Shown: positions 10,701 to 23,246, counted from the stretch's first letter. The stretch: DNA of 64,000 nucleotides from Stomoxys calcitrans (GCF_963082655.1 NC_081555.1:26408776-26472775), one strand, 5' to 3'. Translations and numbers: made by a program. Notes: a model not told the origin generated them from the letters alone.

Positions 10701-11425
10701 AGCAAAAAAAAAATTAAAATTGCGCCCTCTTGTGGCTCAAGAAGTCAAGATTCAAGATCGGTTAATATGGCAGCTATATCAGGTTATGGACCGATGTAAA
10801 CCATACTTAGAACAGTTGTTGGAAGTCATAAAGAAACACCTCATGCAAAATTTCAGGCAAATCGGATAGGAATTGCGCCCTATAGAGGCTCAAGAACTCA
10901 AGACCCCAGATAGGTTTATATGACAGCTATATCCAGTTATAGACCGATTTCAACCATACTCAGTACAGTTTTTGGAAGTCGAAATATAATACCTCATGTA
11001 AAATTTTAGCGAAATCGGATAAGAATTGTGCCCTCTAGTGGCTCAAGAAATCAAGATCCAAGATCGGTTTATATGGCAGCTATATCAAAACATGGACCGA
11101 TATAGCCCATTTACAATCCCAACCGACCTACACTAATAAGAAGTATTTGTGCAAAATTTCAGCGGCTAGCTTTACTCCTTCGAAAGTTATAGTGCTTTCG
11201 ACAGACGGATGGACAGACGGACGGACAGAAGGACAGACGGACGGACAGACTGACGGAATGACAGACGGACGGACGGACGAACGGACAGACAGACGGACGG
11301 ACGGATGGACAGACGGAAGCACAGACGGACGGACATAGCTAGATCGACTTCAAATGTCATGACGATCAAGAGTATATGGGGTCGACGAAATTAGTATACC
11401 CCCATTTTATGGCGGAGGGTATAAA
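10700..11425 (+). mobile_element. 153-bp-type element, family B, partial
   Basis: Three to four monomers carry AATTGCGCCCTCTAGTGGC, GAAATCAAGATCCAAGATCGG and TTATATGGCAGCTATATC. They are followed by the family's conserved end: CTAGCTTTACTCCTTCGAAAG, an expanded GACAGACGG simple repeat, and the terminal GGCGGAGGGTATAAAA. The opposite end with the GGCCGAA hairpin is missing, so this is truncated on the left. Open frames here are repeat artefacts. Confidence 0.8.
11197..11336 (+). repeat. GACGGACA-type microsatellite expansion
   Basis: A run of mixed GACA, GACG and GACT tetramers about 140 bases long. In other family B copies the same spot holds only a short GACAGACGGACGGAC stretch, so it has expanded here. 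Overlapping frames rich in Thr-Asp-Gly or Pro-Ser-Val are by-products. Confidence 0.9.
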
Positions 11426-11429
11426 AAAA

Positions 11430-12080
11430 GTTTAAAAGTCGAATATGCCCGATTGTATTGTTGGCCTCAATCGAACTATTTTATAGGAATTTTTGAACAC
11501 TAACCTGCAAAAAATTTGGAAATCGGACCACTAGACGAAGATTGGCAGTCCAAAAAATTTTCGAATTACCAAGGTGACCAACTTTGGGGGATCTTGCTAA
11601 CGCTTTAGTTCTAAACATTTTAAATTTCAAAGAAACATGTCTACCCGTTCTCACACGGCATATTTTTTACTAGGTTTTTAATTTTCTCCCACTGTGCGTT
11701 GGAGCATTTTCTATGTCATCGCCTGGCTTTCTCGGCTAATAGACATCGATAGTTAGGTGGGTATAGAATACCCGACATGAACCAACTTGGAGCGTGGTAT
11801 GAAGAATTATTTAGATTTTCCTTTTTTGAGGTTACTTTTACTAAATGCCACTTAATATTGGGAAAAAGTTTTTGAAACTACTTTGGAGATGTACGTGTAA
11901 ACAAAAAATTATTTCGTCCACACGCGTTCAAAACTTAGCGAGCATTCGACAAACAAACATACAGGGGAACGGACATGGCTAAATCGGGTCTTTGTGGGGT
12001 CTCACATCAATATGTCTACAAGTTACAAACGGAATGACGAAATTCGCATCTCCCCATCATATGGTGGAGGGTATAAAAAG
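11430..12080 (+). mobile_element. Diverged element with family B-like terminus
   Basis: The right end (about 11945-12080) has GGACATGGCTAAATCGG, GGGGTCTCACATCAATATG, ACAAACGGAATGACGAAATT and the terminal ATGGTGGAGGGTATAAAA, as in family B. The body upstream is not recognisable as 153-bp monomers. Its left limit is uncertain. Confidence 0.55.
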
Positions 12081-13630
12081 TGTACCAGTATGGGTGCGGA
12101 AGAAAGCCATGGGCCGAATTAACGGCAGATTAAATTCGTGAAGCTTTTGGCCCGCTCAAAGCAATATTCAAGGCAAAAGGTGGTCATGTTGAGCAATAGT
12201 GAAAGAATTATGAAATATTCAGCTACCCTGTATCTAGTGTAAAATTTAGTATCCTAAGGGAAAACAATAAGTACACAGTTTTCCCGTAGAATCATACATA
12301 AATATTATATCCCTTAAAGTATGCTTTAAATTGGTTACTTCCCACATCCTTACATATTCATCATCATTGCATCATTAAATTTTTGTAATTTTTCCATTCA
12401 ATCAGGATACATTAAAAGCAATTACTTTTCCCCCATGCTTACAAAGCTTTTCAGCTCCTTTGCAATTTTCCTTGCCGCTATCCCTTCTCCCCCAGTGGCT
12501 ACCAATTTCACAAATGTAGCTGCGGAAAAAGAAAATGTAAATCAATTCCAACTAAATGTCTAATTTCTACAAGCACGATTTCTATCTTTCTGCTTGTATT
12601 TTGTCAGCAGGTCTGTGCAAAAATTTATCTTTGCTTACTCCATGTAGCCGAGAATATAAAACAATTGTGGAACAATAAAAGAAAGATCAAACTCGGCGAA
12701 CAACTGTGAAATCTAATATAAATGCGCAACATATTTGGCGAATTGCTGATGAGGGACTTGCTTTTCCGTTTTTTCCCTGTTTTCCCGTGTTTGTTTGCGC
12801 TCTAGTTGAAACCTTTATACAAAAAAATTTGATACTGTGATGTACTGAAAACAAATCGATGTAAAGGTGAGGGTGTTAGTCCTAAATATAGAAAGATATA
12901 AGGTGGTGGTGGCGATGGAACATATGTGCCGCTGTCGATATGTCAGTGCCAGTGTGTTTGGCTGCCATTGAAAGCAATTTAATTTCGCATTAGCACAAAA
13001 TACTTTAAAACACATTTGTCGGCAAATAAACGTTAAGGGAATTACATGAAAGAGCATATGAGCTTCAAGTCTTTGCTTGCCTTCAAGCGGTCTTCCCAAC
13101 CAATAGAGAGAATGAAAGAGACACAGGCTTATGTATGCAAGAGATTCAATTGTTTCACTCCAAATGTTATTTTTATGTTAATGTTAAAGCGTTAATGAAG
13201 TGTGGGATGATCAAATGATTGAGTATTGAGTATGTTTTTGGCCAGAAAACAGAAACCCCAAAATGGGTTTAATACAATTTTGCACTCTCTCAAATGCTTG
13301 GCTAAGCAAATTGCAAAATAATGTGAAAAGTCTTATATAAAATTATGAGGGATTTGCCTCTTAAATAATGGCTTAATTTTGCTAAAACGCTAAAAACCCA
13401 AGGATTTCCTGTCAATCCATTAGCAATATTGTGCAGAGAGAAATTGGTTGAATGGGGCTCCTTAAGGTATACTTCATTTTCTGTAATGCCTTAAAAGTAG
13501 ACATAGATATTTGTTGTAAAACAATGATGGATTAACAACGAATATGCAATACCGGATGTGTAAATGTATAAGAAACTGTAGTTAGAACTTGACTTTAGAA
13601 AAAAATCGTTAAATTGTTTAAAGAAAAACT
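12081..13630. other. Low-copy intron-like DNA
   Basis: AT-rich, no recognised gene, transposon or structured RNA. Short frames such as the 94-codon antisense one at 12815-13099 show no domain. Confidence 0.6.
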
Positions 13631-14525
13631 GAAATTTTGTCTCCGGAGAAAATTTCTTAAAAATTTTGTCTTTAGAGGAAATTTCTTAGAAATTTTTTTC
13701 TTTTAGAGAAAATTTCTTAGAAATTTTGTCTTAAGAGAAAATTTCATAGAAATTTTGTCTTTAGAGAAAATTTCATAAAAATTTGTCTTTAGAGAAAATT
13801 TCATAGAAATTTTGTCTGTAGAGAAAATTTCTTAGAAATTTTGTCTTTAGAGAAAATTTCATAGAAATTTTGTCTTAAGAGAAAATTTCATAGAAATTTT
13901 GTCTTTAGAGAAAATTTCTTAGAAATTTTGTCTTTAGAGAAAATTTCTTAGAAATTTTGTCCTAAGAGAAAATTTCATAGAAATTTTGTCTTTAGAGAAA
14001 ATTTCTTAGAAATTTTTCCTTAGAGAAAATTTCCTAGAAATTTTGTCTTTGTCCTTAGAGAAAATTTCTTAGAAATTTTGCCCTTAGAGAAAATTTCTTA
14101 GAAATTTTGTCTTTAGAGAAAATTTCATAGAAATTGTGTCCTTAGAGAAAATTTCATAGAAATTTTGTCTTTAGAGAAAATTTCATAGAAATTTTGTCTT
14201 TAGAGAAAATTTCATAGAAATTTTGTCTTTAGAGAAAATTTCATAGAAATTTTGTCTTTAGAGAAAATTTCATAGAAATTTTGTCTTTAGAGAAAATTTC
14301 ATAGAAATTTTGTCTTTAGAGAAAATTTTTTAGAAATTTTGTCTTAAGAGAAAATTTCATAGAACTTGTCTTCAGAGAAAATTTTATAGAAATTTTGTCG
14401 TTAGAGAAAAGGAAAATGTCCTTAGAGAAAATTTCTTAGAAATTTTGTCCTTAGAGAAAATTTTTTAGAAATTTTTTGCTTAGAGAAAATTTCTGAGAAA
14501 TTTTGTCTTAAGGGAAAATTTTTCC
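13631..14525 (+). repeat. 29-bp minisatellite, about 30 copies
   Basis: The unit reads GTCTTTAGAGAAAATTTC then ATAGAAATTTT or TTAGAAATTTT, 29 bases in all. Two unit types alternate, TTTCATAG and TTTCTTAG. About eight CATAG units stand together at roughly 14110-14320, a local amplification. Outer units are more diverged (TTAAAAATTTT, TTTTTTAG). There are no spacers between units, so it is a plain satellite block. Confidence 0.95.
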
Positions 14526-15030
14526 TCCTGCCACGGCATGTCTGATGTCTCAATATAAGTATCTTTTCCTATCCTAGTCTTCCAAGTCTTGAAAAGAATG
14601 CCTTGATCCCGTAGAACGTCATGTCTTTAGTCTTTGCCAAACAAGTCACGGTGACTTCTCCTCCTGCTCCTCCCTGTGGAACACCACCCATTGCTTCGCG
14701 ACCAAACCTTGGTTTTGCTTGCCGAGGAATCCCAACTTGCTTTCCATCGCGAATTTGCTGTCCCATACCTTCGTGAGAAACGTCGCGTTTATGTGCTGGG
14801 GGATTTCCTTCCAGGGAAGGTGAATACTTCCAACGATCTCTTTGGTGGTATCAATACTTCTGCTGACTCAAGGCGCAGCGTCAAGATGAAGAGAACATCT
14901 TGACGTTTATGCTCGCAGCTCATAATGTCTATGTGTGGACCCTCTTCAGAGTTCCACATATGTTCGAAAATCCGTCCACTTGGTACTGATGATCTAGTGG
15001 AATCCTACCGGATGCACTACTGATATTGAA
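14526..15030. other. Unassigned sequence, higher GC
   Basis: It is less AT-rich than its surroundings, with small frames on both strands (75 codons plus, 65 codons minus) that I do not recognise. It lies between the minisatellite and the 3' end of a minus-strand LINE and could be another decayed transposon. Confidence 0.4.
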
Positions 15031-15144
15031 GGGTTAGGTAAGGTTTAATTGGCAGTCTGCCATCAGACTCACTTAGGCGTTTTCATCCATTGAGATACCG
15101 CAGGAACAGAAGAAGGAAGATACCGTCTAGTTCCTACCGTTTAA

Positions 15145-16049
15145 TCATCCAAATCGCTTTAAAAAACCCAACAACTGGCGAAAGTTCACAGACAGGTTCT
15201 CAAAGAAATGAGAACCTAAAGTGGAACTTCTCCTAACTGCTAGTGCGGGACACACACACAGAAGGAGTTCTAAAGTCTCTTCTTCTTCGATGTGCTCACA
15301 GCTTTTGCAAAAGTCGTTGCTGGCAACCTTCAGTCTGTCAGCATGTTTTCCGATTAGACAGTGACCTGTCATGAAGGACACAATGACTAAGAGGTCTGTT
15401 CTAGCCAATGACAGCAAAGCAGTAGACCTCTTTAAGTCTATGTTAGGCCCCTGCCCCTTCTTTGTGACCATCTATTATTCGTTGTCCTTTGGGCCTGGTC
15501 CTGAAAACTTAGCTTACATGTCGCTAGAGGCATACCCACAGATTCCAGTATCCCTGGATTGTGTAGGGTAGTTCCTAGTCTCGCAAGCTCAACCGCTTTA
15601 CAATTCCCTGGGATATCTCTGTGGCCCGGCACCCACAACAGGTGAATTTTGAACTGTTTGGCCATCTCGTTGAGAGATTTGCGACAGTCGAGGGCGGTTT
15701 TTGAGTTCAGAAATACGTTCTCCAGGGATTTAATGGCTGCCTGGCTGTCTGAGAAGATATTTATGCCAATTTTCGTAATGACATTACATCTTGGCCATTC
15801 CACCACTTCCTTAATTGTAAGGATCTCTGCTTGATACACACTGCAGTGGTCGGGTAACCTTTTCATTATGACCAGTTCTAAATGTTTAGAGTACATCTCA
15901 AAGCCCACCTGGTCATCTAGTTTGGAACAATCCATATAGAAGTCTATGTAACTTCTATTACCAGGGAGATCGTAGTTCCAATCGGTTCTATCAGGAAAAG
16001 TGGTGCAGTACTTTTTATCAAAAAGCGGTTCAGGTAGGGTGTAATCCAC
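15145..16049 (-). pseudogene. LINE RNase H and C-terminal Cys/His region
   Basis: The long minus frame (203 codons, 15438-16049) covers RNase H. Seen in it are an opening DCSKLDDQVG (usual TDGS-like start degraded), YQAEILTIKE with the catalytic Glu, NIFSDSQAAIKSL with the catalytic Asp, LLWVPGHRDIPGN, then AVELA where ADELA is usual, so the last acidic residue is lost. A second frame (15145-15471) gives CKSCEHIEEEETLELLLC, the Cys/His motif typical of the C-terminus of these LINEs. The frame change between them and the lost residues make it a pseudogene. Confidence 0.85.
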
Positions 16050-16085
16050 ACTGCGTAGAACATTGGGTATTGTATCAAGAATACA

Positions 16086-16439
16086 ATCTGTCTAGTCACA
16101 ATGTCCAGAGGCATAAAATGTAATTCAGTGCATCAGATGGCGTCGTCCTCAGTGCGGCTGTGATGCACAAACAAGCCATCCTCGGGATCCGGTTAAGTAT
16201 TGAGCAGTAGTTGGTCTTTTGAAGCGACGTCCACCAGACCACAACACCATATATCTGTCTAGCCACAATGTCCAGAGGCATAAAATGTAATTCAGTGCAT
16301 CAGATGGCGTCGTCCTCAGTGCGGCTGTGATGCACAAACAAGCCATCCTCGGGATCCGGTTAAGTATTGAGCAGTAGGTGGTCTTTTGAAACACCGTCCA
16401 CCAGAACACAACACCATATAGCATTAAAGGTCTAACAAT
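16086..16439 (-). repeat. 177-bp tandem duplication within LINE RT
   Basis: Two adjacent copies (about 16086-16262 and 16263-16439) of the RT C-terminal part, both encoding the phrase RMACLCITAALRTTPSDALN on the minus strand. The upstream piece (16440-16520) gives RVMRWVYIAIVRPLMLYGVV. The two copies are nearly identical, so duplication is younger than the insertion. A one-base shift puts part of the second copy in another frame. Confidence 0.85.
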
Positions 16440-16699
16440 TGCAATATATACCCAACGCATGACACGCGGTCTACGTCCCCCTACTTTTGCCAAAGGCTCT
16501 CTTACAGGTGTATAGGGCAAGAGTTGCCTTTCTTGCCCTTTCCAAAATGTTGGATTTAAAGTTCAATTTCCAGTCCAGCAAAACACCCTGGTATTCTTTT
16601 AGAGATTACTTTATAGTTTTAAGAGCGCACAACAAGCCGATTAGTGGCTTAGGTGTATGTCCATAGTGGCATGGGACGCACCCTCTTTTCAACCTAACC

Positions 16700-18278
16700 T
16701 AACCTAATAAAATCAACCACATTTTTCAAGAAAACTTAATTTTGACTTAACTTTTCATTCCATTCTTTTTTCAACAAAATTTTATGTAAAAGTAAAATTG
16801 TTCACTAAAATTTTCTTTCTACCCAAAATGGGGTTTCGTTTTCCCTAAAGTACATGGTTTGCGCCTGTGGTAAAAGAAAACTTTCTTCATGCATTTGTCT
16901 GGTGCCATAGTAAATGAAAGTTTTTTACAGCTTTTGACAAAGACTTCGGGCAATCAAAGTTATCTGTACCTAATATTTAATTTATTCCTTGTTCCAACTT
17001 TATTTTGATTCATCTGACAAAATGACTGTATTCTTGTTTACAAAATAGGGCATCTACCTCATCGCTTTCTTACTGAGTTTCCCCCAACTCCCGCTTTAAA
17101 AATGTGTTTACACTTTGCTGCAACTACTCACGAAATATTTTGGCCCTCTTTCCTGGCAAATAGTCCATGTTATTTGAACAAAATGTTTTGGAAACAATTT
17201 CTCGCTGCCATTGCAGGCCGCTGCAATGTAACTTTTGTTAAAATGTAATTATAATGCATTTCAGCTGATGTGGAAACTTAACTTGTTACAATTAAAACAG
17301 TTGTTCATCGGAAAGTTTTTGAAATGTGCAACGCTACTAGGAGATGGTGAATGGGGGGTGAAGGAAATCAAGAGAGAGGTGAAAGAGGAGGAAGGGAGTC
17401 TCGATGTTTAAATTCCTTAGTGCAAATTCAGAATGTAATTAGCAAAACTGTGAATTTATGTAAGAATTTTTGACAGCTGATGTTTTAATTAGGCAAACGA
17501 AAAATGATGCATACTTTTGGGAGTAACTTGAGGCAAATAGCATTAAGTGGTTTTAGGGAGAAAAACTTATTTGAATGCTTGTTACAAACTTAAGAGCGGG
17601 AATGGGAACGGGAACTGAAGCAGAAATTTCAATTTCCTTTTGGCTCAAGGTTTTAGCAGGAAATATTAATAAATTCCTTACATATGTGCCTACATGAGCC
17701 ATAATCAACATCCCTTCTCTATATATTCTTCTTTTTCTTTGTTTGAACACTAATTTCTTGCAATTAAAAGAAATCTTTGTCTTTTACATTGAATTAAAGA
17801 ACCTGGGGATATGAAAATTAAGTCATTAAGATGCAATTCATGTATACCTCTTTGAAACAAGAGGAGAGAACACATTTGAGTGGTTTACCTACAAAGAAAA
17901 AAAAAACAAAAAAGGATTACAAAGCATACATACAGGTATACATTTACCAACATTAAAAACAACAATTAAATGTTTATGGTAAACAAAAAAGAAGAAAACA
18001 GCTCAATGGAAAGAAAAACACCAAATGAAATGGGATATTGTAATGAGCACAACATAATGAGACAAAGACACAGAAAGAAAGGGATAAAACAAGGAGTATG
18101 AGTAAAATTAAAGTAATTTTTTTCTTCTCCAGGACATATGTGTACAATTCAAAGGAAGGGAAATGGAATACATAACATCCAAAAGGAAAATGAAATCATT
18201 GAATTTCTTGCAGGGGTTTCCCAGGCTTTTGGGAAAGAAGCTTAAAAACTTTTAATGAAAATGTGTTGTTATATTATT
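16700..18278. other. Low-copy intron-like DNA
   Basis: AT-rich sequence with no gene, transposon or strong structure recognised. Small frames are not supported. Confidence 0.6.
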
Positions 18279-19722
18279 TTATGAGTTTTTGGAAAGGGGC
18301 GGTGCCCCAAATATATGGTTCCACATTTGGATATCAGATTCGTATTTTACACCCAAATACCTTTGTGTTAGCCCCATATTGCGATGGTCAAAAATTGCTG
18401 TTTGTGGGTGATTTGGGAAAGGGGTAAAACCCCAGAAAATTGGTCCCGAAAGTGGAAGCAAATTTCGTGCTCTACTCCCTAATACCTTTTATTTGAGCCC
18501 CACAATGACATGGTCGGTAAATATGCCCGATTTAGGGAGCGGGGTGGTCCACCAAACACGTAGCTGTAAAAATAAATCACCATCGAGCTCTACTTTCAAA
18601 TATCATTTATATGAACCCCATATTGCCATTGGCCTCAAAATTGGATATCATATTCATTTCCTAATCTCAAATACCTTTCATTTAAACACCTTATTGAAAA
18701 AGTCAGCAAATATGTCCTGTTTGGGGTATGCGCCCCAAAAAACTATCAATATCAAGCTCCACTCCCATTAAGATCCAAATTGTCATGATGAACAAATGCG
18801 TCCTATTTGGGGGGTTGTTATGAGGGTGAGACGTCCCGAATGTTGATAACACATTCATGGTCTACTCCCAAATACTTTTCATTTGAGCCCCATAGTCAGC
18901 GAACATGTCCGGTTTGGAGGGTGTTTTGGGGGATGGACGGCCACTCTTTGACTAGGCCCTGAAAATATATCTCAGACTATAAAATACCTCTTATTTGAGC
19001 CCCATATTGCATATTCCTATTTGGGTGGTGTTATGGGGGTGGGGTGGCCCCATGGACACTTTTCCCGAATATTTATATCGGATTCGTGCTTTACTCCCAA
19101 AGACCATTCATTTGAGACCCAAATACCATTCGTGAAGTTGTCCTCTTGGGGGGTGTTTTCGAGAAGGGCGGCCCCACAAACACTTGGTCCCACATTTGAT
19201 ATCAAATTCTTATTCTACTCTCAAGTTCCTTTTATTTGAGACCCATATTGCCATGACCAATAAATAAGTCCTTTTTGGGGGGTGTTTTGGGGAAGGGGTG
19301 GACCCCCAGAAAATTGGTCTCACATTTGGATATCAAATTCTTATTCTACTCGCAAATACCATTCAGTTGAGTCCCATATTGGCATCGTCGATAAATATGT
19401 CCGATTTAGGGGTGTTTAGGGGATTGGGGTGGTCCCCCAAAAACTTGGTCCGACAATTGGATATCAGATACATTTTCTAATCTTAAATACCTTCCATTTG
19501 AGTCCCATATTGTCGTGATTGGTGTGTATATATATTTGGTAGGTTTTGGGGGTGGGGCGTCCCCCCTAGGTACCCCATCCGAAATTTTGATAAATTTTTT
19601 TTTTTTAGGTTACTATAAGAGATCACACAAAATTTCGCTTAAATCGCACCGCCAATCTCGGAGATCTGGCGTTTCTAAAAATTAAGGTAAGGGGGAGGGT
19701 CCGCCCCCCCCCCCCCCCCCCC
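18279..19722 (-). mobile_element. Family D element, reverse orientation
   Basis: Repeated phrases TTTGAGCCCCATATTG, TATTCTACTCCCAAATACC and GGGGTGTTTTGGGG recur about every 130 bases. The right end has CCGCCAATCTCGGAGATCTG and AAATTAAGGTAAGGGGGAGG before a pure C run. This is the reverse complement of the start of the copy at 45.9 kb. It is non-coding. Confidence 0.75.
19704..19722 (+). repeat. C homopolymer, 19 bases
   Basis: It sits at the same internal place of family D as the 22-base C run at 31168-31189, after GGGGGAGGGTCCG. Replication slippage of a C-rich stretch is the likely origin. Length is prone to sequencing error. Confidence 0.85.
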
Positions 19723-19727
19723 TGTGC

Positions 19728-21074
19728 CCCAGTGGTGTAGTGATTTTTATACACTACACCACCACTGTGGTACAGGGTATTATAGTTTTGTGCATTTGTT
19801 TGCAACGCTAAGAAGGAGAAGAGCTAGACCCAATGAGAAGTATAGCGATCTACTCAGAATCACTTTCTGATTCGATTTAGCCATGTCCGTCTGTGAGTCC
19901 ATGTACTCTTGTCATCAAAGTGAAGGTCGCATTTGTTGTCCGATTGTCACGAATTTTTGCACATGTTACTTTTTTGGGCCAAGGACAAACGCTATTGATT
20001 TTTGATAAAAATCGGTTCAGATGTAGATATAGCTCCCATATATATCTTTCATCCTTATGCCTTTTTAAGGCAGTAGAAGCCACAATTTTATTCAGATCTT
20101 TAAAAAATTTGGCATTGGGTATTTTATTTGAGGTCTACATATGTGTGCAAAATTTTGTAAAAATCGGCCCAGATTTAGATATAGCTTCCATATATATCTT
20201 TTATCCGATATGGCCGTTTAAGGCTGTAGAAGCCAAATTTTTTTACCGATCTTTACAAAATTTGGCATGGGGTGTTTTATTTTACGTCTCCATATGTGTG
20301 TAAAATTTCATAAAAATCGGTCTAGATTTAGATATAGCTCCCATATATATGTATCGCCCGATTTGCACTTAAATGGTCGTAGTAGCTACAATTTTCAACC
20401 GATCTGCACAAAATTTGCCACGGACTATTTTGTTACTGATCTTAACGTATCTGGAAAATTTCATCAAAATCGGTTGAGATTTAGATATATCTCCCATATA
20501 TATCTTTCATCCGATTTGAACTATTAAGGCTGTAGAAGCCACAATTTTGGTCCGATCTTTACAAAATTTAGCATGGTTTGTTTTAATTAACGTCCCTATT
20601 TGTATGCAAAATTTCATAAAAATCGATTCAGATTTAGATATAGCTCCCATATATATCTTTCATCCGATTTGGCCTTTAAAGGCTGTAGAAGCCACAATTT
20701 TGGTCCGACCTTTACAAAATTTAGCATGGGGTGTTTTTTGTTTAACGTCCCCATAAGTTGTCCAAAATTTCATAAAAATCGGTTCAGATTAAGATATAGC
20801 TCCCTTACATATCTTTCATCCGATATAAACTTTTAAAGCTGTAGAAGCCACAATTTTGGTCCGATCTTTACAAAAATTTTGCATGGGGTGTTTTGTTTTA
20901 CATCCTTATATGTGTGCAAAGTTTCATAAAAATTGGTTTAGATTTAGATATAGCTCCCAAATATATCGTTCATCCGATATGGCCTTTTAAGAGTGTAGAA
21001 TCCACAAATTTCGTCCGATTTTGCATGAGACGTTTAAATTGACGTTCCAATATGTGCGGAAAATTTCACTAAAA
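19728..21074 (+). mobile_element. 153-bp-type element, family C
   Basis: The left end has a hairpin: GTGGTGTAGTG (19732-19742), 9-base loop, CACTACACCAC (19752-19762). The body holds seven monomers with GATATAGCTCCCATATATAT starting at 20026, 20178, 20331, 20484, 20637, 20793 and 20947, so the period is 152 to 156 with 153 the mode. Other monomer phrases are GGCTGTAGAAGCCACAATTT and CATAAAAATCGGTTCAGATT. A SINE cuts the right end at 21075. Open frames up to 136 codons repeat a peptide and are not a gene. Confidence 0.85.
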
Positions 21075-21237
21075 TCGGCCCTAGTGCGACACCACTTTGG
21101 AGAGAAGTTTTTACATGGCATAGAGGGTAAGGGGATAGCCACTGCTGAATTTTTTTTTAATGTTTTAGCCAGGTTTCGAACCCATGCGCTTAGCATCATA
21201 GGCGGACATGCTAACCTCTGCACAACGGTGGCCTCCA
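21075..21237 (-). mobile_element. SINE, head and part of body
   Basis: Reverse copy reading in minus sense from the tRNA-like head (box B region GGTTTCGAACCC in plus, box A region near 21215-21230) into the body up to AGTGCGACACC. The 3' body and tail are missing, and box B has an extra T in the plus text GCCAGGTTTCGAACCC. Confidence 0.85.
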
Positions 21238-21824
21238 TACTCAATCAGCATCTATTATTTAATCCATTATGTCTATTTGCCTGTTCCATGTCTATCACAA
21301 CTGGACTCTACCATACTTCTATACTTTTTATTCTACATTGAAAACAAATGTTAGTTAAGCCTTAAAATTACTTCTTCCCTCATTTCGATATGAGTTTTTT
21401 TTTCTTGAATTTTTTTCTCGATAAAGTCGCATTCAGTCCTACATTTATTTCTATACAACCACAACATTAAACCAACACATTGCTCTCTAGCCTCTGCCTC
21501 TGCATGTGGTACATAAAACGGCTCTATAATTTGTATGGTTTTTATGACCTAAGGTCAATTATAAGATTGCCTGTGTGTTAGTATGTGTCTATGTTTTTGA
21601 AAAAAAACCAACAATTTAAAATTTTATTATATTAAAAAACCAACAATAAAAATTTTTCAAATCCAAAGCCTTTCTATTTGATAGAGAGCATTCATTTAAC
21701 AGAGAAGCGCAAGCCAACCTACTTCAATGGCCTATTTCAATGTGAAATGTCAAAACTACAGCTGGAATTGATGATGACCTCAAGGAAAGGGTTGCCACAT
21801 GAAATGAAAATGAATAAAAAACCA
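21238..21824. other. Low-copy DNA
   Basis: AT-rich, nothing recognised. Confidence 0.55.
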
Positions 21825-22505
21825 AGTAAAAAGGCATTAAGTTCGGCCAGGCCGAACTTTGGATACCCAACACCTCGGGTATATATGTAAACCCCCTGTA
21901 AATAAAGCTTTTATGAGCTTCAGACCCTATAACGGGAGATCGGTCTGTATGGCAGCTATATCTTAATATAGTCAGATCCGAACCATATTTGGGACGGATA
22001 TCGGGAGACCTAAAACTACCCACTGTTTCAAAGTTCAGCGAAATCAAGTAATATATAGGGCTTTTATGGGCTTCAGACCCTTCTGATCGGTTTATATGGC
22101 AGCTATATCTAAATATAGTCCGATCTGAACCATATTTGTGTTCTACGTTGGTAGGCGTAAAACTACTCACTGTTTTAAATTTCAGCGAAATCGGGTAATA
22201 AATAAAGCTTTTATGGGCTTCACACCCTTTGTCGGTAGATCGGAATATATGCCACCTATATATGAATATAGTCCGATCTGAACCATATTTGGATCAGTTG
22301 TCGGGAAGCCTTAAACTACTCACTGTTTCAAATTTCAGCGAAATCGGATAAAAAATAAAGCATTTATGGGCATTAGACCCTTTATCGGCAGATCGGTCTA
22401 TATAGCAGCTATATGCAAATATGGTCCGATTTGGCCCGTCCAAGAACCTAACCAGCGTGCATCAAAAATACGTATCTGTGCCAAATTTCACTAGGTGCGG
22501 ATGCC
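21825..22505 (+). mobile_element. 153-bp-type element, family A, partial
   Basis: Starts with CAAGTAAAAAGGC, then a perfect hairpin AAGTTCGGCC / GGCCGAACTT (about 21837-21857) and GGATACCCAACACCTCGGGT. Four monomers follow with GATCGGTCTGTATGGCAG, TATAGTCCGATCTGAACC and TTCAGCGAAATCGG. The right side fades at about 22505. The hairpin end is shared in layout with family B. Confidence 0.8.
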
Positions 22506-23189
22506 AACTAAGCGCGGATGCGAACCAATCACTGGGCAAACATCTGGAACTATGTTAAGACAAGTGGTTTCAATGTCGGTCACTGTCACTTATCTTCTTT
22601 GCCCAGTCTTTCTCTAGCACCATAGAGTTCCATATCACATAGATAACAACTAAGACCCAATCTTAGGAGCACTAACGAATTATCTCCAAACAATGAAATA
22701 AACTCCTAATGTCACACCAACACTCAATGATCTCTACATTGACTGTTTGCACAGCTCATTAGCGGAGTTGTTATGGGTATACTAGTAAACACAAGCCGTG
22801 TATGTGTGTGTGAGTGTGAGTGTCTGATCGAATCAGCAGTAGGTATTCGTTGAGTAGTCACAGACACATACGAGGCAGGTTCGTGTGGCAGAATGAAGTA
22901 GCCGAGAAATAAACAAATCGTATGTATCGGCAGAATCGTAAGTGGGCAAATCGTAGGAGGGCAAAGAGTATGCACGAGGCATGTACGATTGATAGAACGA
23001 AAGCATCCAGAACAAGTAGGTCAAGGCCAAGGTCATTATAGAAGTGACATTGTATCTCGCCCCCTTACTCGGGTATATATTTTCTTGCAAGACAAGGTAT
23101 TTCGAAATCGGACGAGTTAACTTCGGAATAGATAGAAGGGAGACGACTGGAGGTTTACTCCTATTCAACGGTTGGGCACGATTAGTGAA
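22506..23189. other. Unassigned sequence next to the LTR-element remnant
   Basis: No gene recognised. It is less AT-rich than the low-copy islands, with GGAGGTTTACTCC and AAGGTTTACTCC repeated at about 23150 and 23211. It may contain remains of the downstream part or LTR of the neighbouring element; I cannot show that. Confidence 0.35.
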
Positions 23190-23246
23190 TATGCTGTACT
23201 TTGTCTCATAAGGTTTACTCCATTGCTGTGGTTGGCTGTTGTACTC

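Larger units (their letters stand above)
15031..16690 (-). mobile_element. RNase H-bearing LINE remnant, 5' truncated
   Basis: A minus-strand non-LTR retrotransposon piece running from the end of RT through RNase H to the 3' UTR. The 3' UTR phrase CTAAGTGAGTCTGATGGCAG (minus sense, near 15060-15080) recurs at 51.8 and 52.3 kb. The 5' side stops near 16690 at a CCTAACCTAACC stretch. Endonuclease and most of RT are lost. Coding content is given in the next two entries. The I/LOA-type placement rests on RNase H presence and RT wording; the exact clade is not resolved. Confidence 0.8.

Noticed and set aside
11128..11369. Low-complexity frames rich in Pro-Ser-Val or Thr-Asp-Gly
   Set aside because: They are translations of the GACGGACA microsatellite.
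13631..14525. CRISPR-like array
   Set aside because: 29-bp units are contiguous with no unique spacers, and the DNA is eukaryotic.
13631..14525. Heat-shock elements in the minisatellite
   Set aside because: GAA and TTC blocks are separated by three bases, not the two required by the GAAnnTTC pattern.
15005..15050. Donor-like TTAG|GTAAGG
   Set aside because: Lies in the 3' end of a minus-strand LINE within a TTAGG-rich stretch; no acceptor context.
22833..23168. 111-codon minus frame as a gene
   Set aside because: No domain and adjacent to a decayed LTR element; probably chance or element-derived.
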